From contig DAOQAY010000071.1 of the NCBI GenBank assembly GCA_035354435.1, positions 1-13,824 of the forward strand: a stretch of 13,824 nt of DNA, given 5' to 3'. Positions 6,236-12,297 of this stretch are shown in pieces; the stretch's first letter is position 1; each line of letters begins with the position of its first letter. Made by a program: the position numbers and the translations under genes. The notes below the pieces were generated by a model. The model searched no databases, was not told where the DNA came from, and saw only the letters and a list, made by a program, of their open reading frames with translations. Origin of the DNA: JAKLDO01 sp035354435 (GTDB lineage Bacteria; UBP6; UBA1177).

Positions 6236-7237
6236 TCAGATATGCCTGAAAACTTTCAGTTGGTCTTTCCCCAGCTTTTTTTCTTCAGAAATTTCAAAGT
6301 GTAAGTCAAAAAGTATTTGAGCTTTTTCATCAAATAATTTGAGTCCTTGTCCGAAAGATTTTTCTGAAGCTATTATGTGGAACTCGTCGATCATGTTTTC
6401 GCTGAGGAATGAAGCAATGAGGTTTGCTCCGCCTTCAACAAGTACTGAATTGATCTTATGCTCAAGCCATAAGTTTTTGAGTGCTTTTGATATAACTGCT
6501 TCTCTGATAATTATCGGGTTTCGTTTCATTATTTCAGCATTAAGATTAACTGACAGATTCCGGCTGAAAATAACCGGTTGAGGATTTTCTCCTTTGACTT
6601 CCCTTACTGTCAGCTGTGGATTGTCGATATTAACTGTATTTGCTCCAACTGCTATCGCCATGTGAGAAGCTCGCAGAGAATGGGTATAAACATTTGCTTC
6701 ATGACCTGTTATATGGGCTGAACTGCCAATAGAATCAGTAATATATCCATCTTTTGAAATGGCGGCTTTAACAGTTATCCAGGGTCTTTGTGTTCTGACA
6801 GTTTTAAAAAAGAACCGGTTTATTTTCTCAACCGCACCTGCAAATTTATCCAGAAAAACAACTTCTATACCGTTATCAACAAGAAAACATGCTCCGTTGC
6901 AAGCCTTGCCGTTTTCTTCTTTCTTTGCTATGAACACTTTTTTTATGCCTGATCTCAGTATCGCATTACTGCATGGAGGTGTTTTTCCAAAATGGTTGCA
7001 AGGTTCAAGCGTTACAGCCATCATCAGTCCTTCAGCTTTAAAATCTATCTTTTTCAGGGCATCAATTTCTGCGTGATCTGAACCGTAAATACCTGTACCG
7101 CCTTCTGAAATGACAGCTCCTGATTCATCAAATATGACAGCGCCTACCATCGGGTTCGGATATGTCTTGACTGAACATCCGGTGGAAAGAGCAAGCGCCC
7201 TCTTCATCATATTTGCGGCAATTTCATTTATCTGCAT
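6236..7237 (-). CDS. ribD: Bifunctional riboflavin deaminase/reductase RibD
   Basis: A 333-aa enzyme performing the second and third steps after GTP cyclohydrolase II in riboflavin synthesis: deamination of the pyrimidine phosphoribosylamine, then NADPH-dependent reduction of the ribosyl group. The N-terminal cytidine-deaminase-like domain (about 1-145) shows NPMVGAV, the zinc ligand in HAEIDAL (His55, with Glu57 as proton shuttle), and EPCNHFGKTPPC (Cys80 and Cys89 as zinc ligands). The C-terminal RibD reductase domain begins near PWITVKAAISKDGYI and shows AIAVGANTVNIDNPQLTVR and VLVEGGANLIASFL. Length and order fit full RibD. ATG 7237 overlaps the end of the preceding exported-protein gene by 14 bases and has no strong Shine-Dalgarno sequence, suggesting coupling or weak expression. 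No FMN riboswitch or other rib genes are in view, so it seems to have been appended to the rplS transcript. Confidence 0.95.
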   Translation of the reverse strand: MQINEIAANMMKRALALSTGCSVKTYPNPMVGAVIFDESGAVISEGGTGIYGSDHAEIDALKKIDFKAEGLMMAVTLEPCNHFGKTPPCSNAILRSGIKKVFIAKKEENGKACNGACFLVDNGIEVVFLDKFAGAVEKINRFFFKTVRTQRPWITVKAAISKDGYITDSIGSSAHITGHEANVYTHSLRASHMAIAVGANTVNIDNPQLTVREVKGENPQPVIFSRNLSVNLNAEIMKRNPIIIREAVISKALKNLWLEHKINSVLVEGGANLIASFLSENMIDEFHIIASEKSFGQGLKLFDEKAQILFDLHFEISEEKKLGKDQLKVFRHI

Positions 7238-8240
7238 CGCTTTTTGTTATATGAAATAAGGGAATCTCTTTATTTATGACAGCTGTTATTCTGTTTATCT
7301 GATCACTGCTCAGATCTTCCGATTTTACGGTAATGGTGAGTTCTTTCGAATCGGCAGTGTTTTTCATAGTGATTGAGTAATCCGTTTCCTCTACCGGTGA
7401 AAAGGGTTTATGCCCTATACCTTTATAAAACAGACGGAAAATATATGTTCCATGAAAACTTTCGCCGTTTTTTGAGAGAGAAAGAAAAGGTATCCGCATT
7501 CCTTTTAAATGAGTTCCTTTGATGAAATAATTGCTCGGAATAGGTGTTTCCACAATAATATCAGATGCTTTTAGTCCCGTGATCTCAATAAGGCGTTCTC
7601 TTTCATAGGGAATTGATGATTCAGTTATCATTTTCGCAGTGAAATCATTTTTGGCGGAAACATTCAATTCAAAAAATTCTTTCAAAGGATAAGCGGTTTT
7701 CCAGATGCCTGATTCAAAAACAAAATAAGGGTGGGCTGATTTTCCGATGGAATCTGTGAAAAAACTATCGCCTTTTTTGCTGAGTATTCTTCCTTCGGGG
7801 TCCTGTAACTGTGAGAATGTAGCAGATTTGTTAAAAAAAAGAACCATGTCATGTCCCTGAACAGACTGCCATTTCTCATTTATGGAAATTACAGGCAGGG
7901 GAATATTTATTGTAAAAACACTTCTTGACGGAAAAAACTGTACAGATCTGGAACATAACTTCCCTTTGTTGAAAAAAACTTCGGAACCTTTTTCATTTAA
8001 AGGGTTTTTGCAATCAAGGATCTCTAATACGGGAATATTTCTGATCTCAGTAAGCGAAATTCCTTCAGAATCTATACAATTACCTAATTTTTGAAGATAT
8101 TTCAGTTTAACGCTTGAATCTTTGGAAGATAAAAGAATCTCTTTGTATAAAGTTTCGTCAGAATTTAAAGTATTACGGTCACAGACCGACTGGTCAACAG
8201 GAGAAACAGCAAGAAATATCGCAAAAATAAGCGATAACAC
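7224..8240 (-). CDS. Unrecognised exported protein between rplS and ribD
   Basis: A 338-aa protein of no family I recognise. It begins with a hydrophobic stretch, (M)LSLIFAIFLAVSPV, followed by polar residues, consistent with a Sec signal peptide. No lipobox is apparent. The remainder is soluble-looking, rich in Ser, Lys, Phe and Ile, with alternating patterns typical of beta-rich secreted domains. Cys occurs at about 20, 55, 76 and 92 and is absent from the rest. The GTG start at 8240 shares a base with the TAG of rplS. Ribosome-binding sequence is weak, and the frame remains open upstream with a KK-containing stretch before the hydrophobic core, so a slightly earlier rare start (CTG 8246) cannot be excluded. 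Position implies co-transcription with rplS and ribD. Function unknown. Confidence 0.7.
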   Translation of the reverse strand: MLSLIFAIFLAVSPVDQSVCDRNTLNSDETLYKEILLSSKDSSVKLKYLQKLGNCIDSEGISLTEIRNIPVLEILDCKNPLNEKGSEVFFNKGKLCSRSVQFFPSRSVFTINIPLPVISINEKWQSVQGHDMVLFFNKSATFSQLQDPEGRILSKKGDSFFTDSIGKSAHPYFVFESGIWKTAYPLKEFFELNVSAKNDFTAKMITESSIPYERERLIEITGLKASDIIVETPIPSNYFIKGTHLKGMRIPFLSLSKNGESFHGTYIFRLFYKGIGHKPFSPVEETDYSITMKNTADSKELTITVKSEDLSSDQINRITAVINKEIPLFHITKSDADK

Positions 8241-8599
8241 TACCAGACATTTTTTGGTTTGATTTTCGCAGCGTTTCCTTTACGAAGTCTCTGATAGTAG
8301 AGCTTACCCCTTCTTACAAGACCTCTGTTGACAAGTTCTATCCTGTCAAGCATCGGAGAATGAAGAGGAATTATCTTCTCAACGCCGAAACCGCCCGAAG
8401 ACTTTCTGACTGTTATTGTAGTACGGTTGTTGTTTCTGCCGTTCTTAACAGCAATAACATCACCCTTGAATACCTGAATACGGGTCTTTTCACCTTCGAT
8501 AATACGAGTGTGAACTTCAATTTTATCACCAGTTTTAACAAAATAGTGATCAATTCTTTTCTGCTGACTTTCAATTTTCTGAATTAAAGGCTTAACCAT
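8240..8599 (-). CDS. rplS: 50S ribosomal protein L19
   Basis: A 119-aa protein of normal L19 length. It begins MVKPLIQKIESQQ and contains the L19 signature region FKGDVIAVKNGR, TITVRKSSGGFGVEKIIPLHSP, and RGLVRRGKLYYQRLRKG. L19 sits at the 30S-50S interface and takes part in an intersubunit bridge. GGAG 6 bases before ATG 8599 supports the start. It follows the SPOUT methyltransferase gene by 32 bases, in the conserved rpsP-rimM-trmD-rplS order. The stop codon overlaps the start of the next gene. Confidence 0.97.
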   Translation of the reverse strand: MVKPLIQKIESQQKRIDHYFVKTGDKIEVHTRIIEGEKTRIQVFKGDVIAVKNGRNNNRTTITVRKSSGGFGVEKIIPLHSPMLDRIELVNRGLVRRGKLYYQRLRKGNAAKIKPKNVW

Positions 8600-8631
8600 A
8601 TCTCACTCCATCAAAATTACGGCGGTGAATA

Positions 8632-9180
8632 TTAATCGCTCATAAATAATCTGTCAATAAAAATCGATACGGCACTTCTTACACTTAAATGGTTATATCC
8701 ACTGCCTGTATCTATGGGTTCTAGGCAATAATCTAATGAATCCAGTATCTTATCATCAATTCCACCAGCTGTTCCAAATAGAATAAGAGCCGGCAGATTT
8801 TTTTTATTTTTAAGGGCTTTTATTGTTATAGTTTTGTCCCTTTTTCTGGCACTTGTTCCTATTATCAAGGGTTTCATCCCTGATATTTTTTCAATATGTT
8901 CTACAACATCTTCAAGAGATCTGACAATATGAAGTATTTCCAGAGCTTTACTTCTGTCAGGATTCTGAACCTTTCCTTCACCGCTAACCCAGTGTCCTGC
9001 AAGTTTATTGGCAATAGTTCTCATTTTCTCATCAGGATGCACAATAAAATATCCGCCGAGTCCGTATGTTGAACTTACTCTTGAAATGTCGTGAATATCA
9101 AGGTTGGTCAGAGAAGAAGTTATTACAGACCCGTCTCTGAGAACAGGATAGTGAACCAGAGCAAGGAAAATATTTTTCAC
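8632..9180 (-). CDS. SPOUT-type RNA methyltransferase of the trmD-rplS operon
   Basis: A 182-aa protein resembling the RNA-methyltransferase family (Pfam Methyltrn_RNA_4) often encoded between trmD and rplS. It opens (M)KNIFLALVHYPVL and has the knotted SAM-binding C-terminal half, with LILFGTAGGIDD and EPIDTGSGYNHLSVRSA close to the end. The exact RNA target is unknown to me. The GTG at 9180 is chosen because it matches the family's usual N terminus, overlaps the trmD TGA as GTGA, and follows an AAGG sequence by 6 bases. The frame is open for another 30 codons upstream inside trmD, but that extension is unlike the family and unlikely to be translated. Confidence 0.88.
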   Translation of the reverse strand: MKNIFLALVHYPVLRDGSVITSSLTNLDIHDISRVSSTYGLGGYFIVHPDEKMRTIANKLAGHWVSGEGKVQNPDRSKALEILHIVRSLEDVVEHIEKISGMKPLIIGTSARKRDKTITIKALKNKKNLPALILFGTAGGIDDKILDSLDYCLEPIDTGSGYNHLSVRSAVSIFIDRLFMSD

Positions 9181-9884
9181 TTCAGCCCTTCCCAGAAAGA
9201 TGCCGGGATCTGTGAAAGAAGTTCCGGTCTTATATTTGCTGTTTTCGTGAGTGAATTCTTCAAACGCCAAGACACTATTTTAGCATGATCGCCGGATAAA
9301 AGTACTTTCGGGACACTTAACCCCCTGAAAATTCTTGGCATTGTGTATTGGTCATGCTCCAGTAAAGGCGATGAAAAAGATTCATTCATATGCGACTCTT
9401 CGTTTCCGAGAACACCCGGAAGAAGTCTTGTGACAGCATCTATCACGGAAATTGCAGCTGTTTCACCTCCTGTCAGAATATAATCGCCGACTGAAAGCTC
9501 TATGGCGCTGCTAATTTCGATAAATCGCTGATCAATGCCTTCATAATGACCGCAGACAATTATCATATGTTCACATCCGAGAGCCAGTGCAGAAGCTTTT
9601 TCCTGAGAAAAAACGGTTCCTCTGGGTGACATTATGAAAGTGACAGTTCTTTCGCTTTTAGGTATCGATTCCCACGCCGCAGTGATAACTTCAGGCTTCA
9701 TTATAAGCCCTGCTCCTCCGCCATAAGGCGAATCATCGACCTGTCTTCTTTTTCCAAGTCCGAAATCTCTGATCTGATGGACAGAAACATCGACAATATT
9801 ATTGTCAATAGCCCTCTTGACCATACTTACAGAAAAAGGGGATTCGAAAAATTCAGGGAACAGGGTCAGAATGTCGATCTTCAA
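9177..9884 (-). CDS. trmD: tRNA (guanine-37-N1)-methyltransferase
   Basis: A 235-aa SPOUT enzyme that methylates N1 of G37 beside the anticodon using SAM and so prevents +1 frameshifting. Signatures run in order: MKIDILTLFPEFF, DDSPYGGGAGLIMKPE (51-65), IIVCGHYEGIDQRF, LSVGDYILTGGE (130-141) in the trefoil-knot SAM site, RLLPGVLGNEESH, then PRIFRGLSVPKVLLSGDHAKI. The residue aligned with the catalytic Asp of E. coli TrmD (Asp169 in EDSF) appears to be Glu169 here (NESF), a conservative change. The start is TTG 9884, overlapping the rimM TGA, with AAGGAG 8 bases before it; MKIDILTLFP is the expected N terminus. Length is normal. Confidence 0.96.
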   Translation of the reverse strand: MKIDILTLFPEFFESPFSVSMVKRAIDNNIVDVSVHQIRDFGLGKRRQVDDSPYGGGAGLIMKPEVITAAWESIPKSERTVTFIMSPRGTVFSQEKASALALGCEHMIIVCGHYEGIDQRFIEISSAIELSVGDYILTGGETAAISVIDAVTRLLPGVLGNEESHMNESFSSPLLEHDQYTMPRIFRGLSVPKVLLSGDHAKIVSWRLKNSLTKTANIRPELLSQIPASFWEGLK

Positions 9885-10387
9885 AGCACCGGCTCCTTAA
9901 GTAAAGTTATTAAACCGTTCTTTGTTGAGATAAAATCATCTGTTACAGGCATATAGGCTGTGTTACCGTCGAGAAGCTGTATTTCAATTAGCATATAAGC
10001 CGGTGTGTTTGAAAGTGATGTTGTCACTCCTATTTCATTTCCAGAAGTGTTAAAAACTTTTCTGCCGATCAGAAGATCAATGGATTTTCCTTCTATTTCT
10101 TTTTCAGGTAGCGAAAAGCTCTCATTAATAAGAAAATGTGCCTCGGCAGGATTTTTGACATCAAAAAGTTTGATATGAAATCCTTTTGATACCGATCTTA
10201 TTGATTCTATTTTCCACTCAGTTTTAAACACAGAATGATAGAAACGACGAATATCAAGAAGGAATGATGAATCGCTCATTGCCGGATTGAAGAGCATAGT
10301 TCCATCACTTTTAAGAACGCGGCTGAATGTTCCGACAACAATTAAATTGCCTCCGGAGGTCAGTCCTCTATTATTTCGAGAGCGCAC
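9881..10387 (-). CDS. rimM: Ribosome maturation factor RimM (start uncertain)
   Basis: Assigned from position (khpA-rimM-trmD) and from weak but suitable sequence. The N-terminal RimM core begins LIVVGTFSR, the middle shows DVKNPAEAHFLINESFSLP, and the C-terminal PRC-barrel part shows LIGRKVFNTSGNEIGVTTSL and AYMPVTDDFISTKNGLITL. RimM binds S19 and helps mature the 30S head. The N-terminal Gly motif of RimM (GxIGxxHGIxG) is poorly kept (GTFSRVLKSDG), so it is a divergent member. The coordinates use the first GTG (168 aa). However, GGAGG at 10350-10354 lies 7 bases before an in-frame ATT at 10342, where RimM homologues normally begin; no ATG, GTG or TTG is available there. The true protein may be 153 aa starting at ATT. 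The GTG start would overlap khpA by 28 bases. Confidence 0.82.
   Translation of the reverse strand: MRSRNNRGLTSGGNLIVVGTFSRVLKSDGTMLFNPAMSDSSFLLDIRRFYHSVFKTEWKIESIRSVSKGFHIKLFDVKNPAEAHFLINESFSLPEKEIEGKSIDLLIGRKVFNTSGNEIGVTTSLSNTPAYMLIEIQLLDGNTAYMPVTDDFISTKNGLITLLKEPVL
10350..10354 (-). promoter_or_regulatory. Shine-Dalgarno pointing to an ATT start of rimM
   Basis: GGAGG lies just after the khpA TGA and 7 bases before an in-frame ATT at 10342. No usual start codon is nearby. It decides between a 28-base overlap with khpA (GTG 10387) and a rare ATT initiation. Confidence 0.45.
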
Positions 10388-10593
10388 TTTTTCTGTTCAC
10401 GAGATGTTGCGGCACTGAGGAGGACTCGCATAGCTTTTGCAATTCTTCCTTCTCTGCCTATCACTTTTCCGAGGTCTTCTTTAGCAACTCTGAGTTCGAT
10501 CACTGTTGTTCTTTCCCCTTCAACTTCAATTACTGAAACTTTATCGGGGTTGTCGACAAGCTGGCAAACGATCTTTTCGACGAATTCTTTCAT
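10360..10593 (-). CDS. khpA: KH-domain RNA-binding protein KhpA
   Basis: A 77-aa single KH domain protein of the KhpA/YlqC family, a small RNA-binding protein that partners with KhpB in several bacteria. The KH signature GKVIGREGRIAKAMR (about 42-56) contains the G-x-x-G loop (GREG). The N terminus MKEFVEKIVCQLVDNPDKV is typical of the family. ATG 10593 has GGAGG 6 bases upstream. It sits between rpsP and rimM, as in many bacteria, which supports the assignment and a link with ribosome assembly. Confidence 0.93.
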   Translation of the reverse strand: MKEFVEKIVCQLVDNPDKVSVIEVEGERTTVIELRVAKEDLGKVIGREGRIAKAMRVLLSAATSREQKKCALEIIED

Positions 10594-10623
10594 AGTTCTC
10601 CTCCGAAATTCCAGAAAACCTGC

Positions 10624-10863
10624 TTATTTAGCAGCTTTTTTTACAAGTGAAGTAACTGTTTCAGAACATTGTGCACCCTGCGCCATCCATTTTTCAAGCT
10701 TTTCTTTGTCTATTACGATCTCAGCGGGATTTGCGCATGGATTGTAATGTCCGATCTTTTCGAGATATTCGCCATCTCTTTTCTTTCTGCTGTCAAGAAC
10801 AACAATACGGTAAGAAGGTTTCTTTTTCGCTCCGCCTCTTGTCAGTCTGATACTAACGCTCAT
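10624..10863 (-). CDS. rpsP: 30S ribosomal protein S16
   Basis: A 79-aa S16 protein: MSVSIRLTRGGAKKKPSYR, then IVVLDSRKKRDGEYLEKIGHYNP and a KLEKWMAQGAQ segment. This matches the family throughout and in length. S16 binds 16S rRNA early in 30S assembly. The start is ATG 10863, since S16 begins MSVxIRL and GGAGG lies 8 bases before it; an in-frame codon at 10878 would add five non-conserved residues. It follows ffh by 29 bases. Confidence 0.97.
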   Translation of the reverse strand: MSVSIRLTRGGAKKKPSYRIVVLDSRKKRDGEYLEKIGHYNPCANPAEIVIDKEKLEKWMAQGAQCSETVTSLVKKAAK

Positions 10864-10892
10864 TCGGTGATCCTCCAAAAAAATTGAGACTG

Positions 10893-12233
10893 TTATTGCA
10901 AACCCTTGAACTTTTTCATTAAGCCGCCTAGTCCGAGGCGGTTTATGTTCTTCATCATCTTTTTCATATCAAGGTACTGTTTCATAAACTGATTTATATC
11001 CTGAACTTTTGTGCCGCTGCCGCTGGCAATCCTTCTGCGTCTGGAAGCGTTCAATATTTCAGGTTTCTTTCTTTCTTCTTTTGTCATCGAGAAAATTATA
11101 GCTTCAATTTTGGAAAGCTCCTTTTCCATATTTACTTTGCCTTGAACTTTTTTAAGTTCTTTTCCCATACCGGGTATCATTCCGAGCATATCCTCCATCG
11201 ATCCCATTCCCCGTACCATTTTCATCTGTGAAAGGAAATCGTCAAGGTCAAAATCATTTTTGCTCATCTTTTTCTGAATACGGAGAGCTTCGTCACGATC
11301 TATTTTTTCTGTTGCTTTTTCAACAAGTGTCAGAACATCACCCATACCGACAATTCTGCTTGCGATCCTTTCAGGGTGGAAAAGTTCAAACTGATCAATC
11401 TTTTCACCTATACCGACAAATTTTACGGGAGCTCCTGTCACCGCATTGATCGAAAGTGCGGCACCGCCTCTTGCATCGCCATCCATTTTTGTCAGTACAA
11501 CGCCTGTGATGTTGAGTCTTCTGTGGAATTCAGCAGCGACATTAACGGCATCCTGACCCGTCATGGCATCAGCCACAAAAAGTATCTCTGACGGTTCGAC
11601 TGCGTTTTTGATATTTGTGATCTCATCCATCAGTTCTGTGTCGACCTGCATTCTGCCTGCGGTATCAATTATTATCACATCAACAGCTATATTTCTGCCA
11701 TGTTCGACAGATTTTCTGGCAATATCAACAGGATTCATTGATGTATTTGAATCAAACACTTCAACATCAATTTGCGAGCCGAGTTTTTTGAGCTGATCGA
11801 TAGCTGCAGGACGATAAATATCTGCCGGAACTAAAAGTACCCGTTTTTTCTGCTTGTTTTTCAGAAAAAGTGCAAGTTTTCCTGCAGTGGTGGTTTTTCC
11901 GCAGCCTTGAAGTCCCGCCATAAGTATTATTGCAGGCGGTCTTACACTCAGATTAAGTGAATGGTCGCCTTCACCCAGAGCATTTATCAATTCTTCGTAA
12001 AATATTTTGATGAACATCTGTCCCGGAGTGATGCTTTTCATAACATCGGTGCCGAGTGCTCTTTCCTTAACTTTTTCAACAAGTTCCTTGACAACTTTAA
12101 AGTTTACATCGGCTTCGAGAAGGGACAGCTTAAGCTCTCTTATTCCGTCTTTAATATTATCTTCGGTGAGCTTACCTGCACCTCTAAGCTTTTTGAAAGT
12201 GCTTTCAAGCTTATCGGTGAGTTGATCGAACAT
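10893..12233 (-). CDS. ffh: Signal recognition particle protein Ffh
   Basis: A 446-aa SRP54-type GTPase that binds signal sequences and 4.5S RNA and delivers ribosomes to FtsY. Domains run in order: N domain (1-90, helical, starting MFDQLTDKLESTFKKLRG); G domain with the P-loop GLQGCGKTTTAGKL (107-120), ADIYRPAAIDQL, DTAGR (190-194), TKMDGDARGGAALS (248-261) and GIGEKIDQFE; then a Met-rich M domain (about 325-446) with the RNA-binding SRRRRIASGSGT segment (398-409) and a Met/Lys-rich C terminus. All GTPase motifs are intact. ATG 12233 follows AGGGG by 6 bases. It is the first gene of the operon and has its own strong promoter. Confidence 0.98.
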   Translation of the reverse strand: MFDQLTDKLESTFKKLRGAGKLTEDNIKDGIRELKLSLLEADVNFKVVKELVEKVKERALGTDVMKSITPGQMFIKIFYEELINALGEGDHSLNLSVRPPAIILMAGLQGCGKTTTAGKLALFLKNKQKKRVLLVPADIYRPAAIDQLKKLGSQIDVEVFDSNTSMNPVDIARKSVEHGRNIAVDVIIIDTAGRMQVDTELMDEITNIKNAVEPSEILFVADAMTGQDAVNVAAEFHRRLNITGVVLTKMDGDARGGAALSINAVTGAPVKFVGIGEKIDQFELFHPERIASRIVGMGDVLTLVEKATEKIDRDEALRIQKKMSKNDFDLDDFLSQMKMVRGMGSMEDMLGMIPGMGKELKKVQGKVNMEKELSKIEAIIFSMTKEERKKPEILNASRRRRIASGSGTKVQDINQFMKQYLDMKKMMKNINRLGLGGLMKKFKGLQ

Positions 12234-12261
12234 ATACTACCCCTACAAAAAAAGCTAAATG

Positions 12262-12289
12262 ATTATAGTGGGGGATGTCTCTTAGTCAA
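12262..12289 (-). promoter_or_regulatory. Strong sigma-70 promoter of the ffh-rpsP-trmD-rplS operon
   Basis: On the minus strand, TTGACT (12284-12289), a 16-base spacer, then a perfect TATAAT (12262-12267). The transcript would start near 12255, with a leader of about 22 bases carrying the AGGGG ribosome site of ffh. The -35 begins only 8 bases after the stop of the upstream MFS gene. Confidence 0.75.
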
Positions 12290-12297
12290 GAAATTTA

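Noticed and set aside
6247..6260. Short palindrome CTGAAA-AC-TTTCAG near the ribD end, considered as a terminator.
   Set aside because: The 6-base AT-rich stem has a 2-base loop and no following T-run on either strand.
7238..7300. Possible FMN riboswitch ahead of ribD.
   Set aside because: The region is coding sequence of the upstream gene, ribD overlaps it by 14 bases, and no conserved FMN-aptamer segments were seen.
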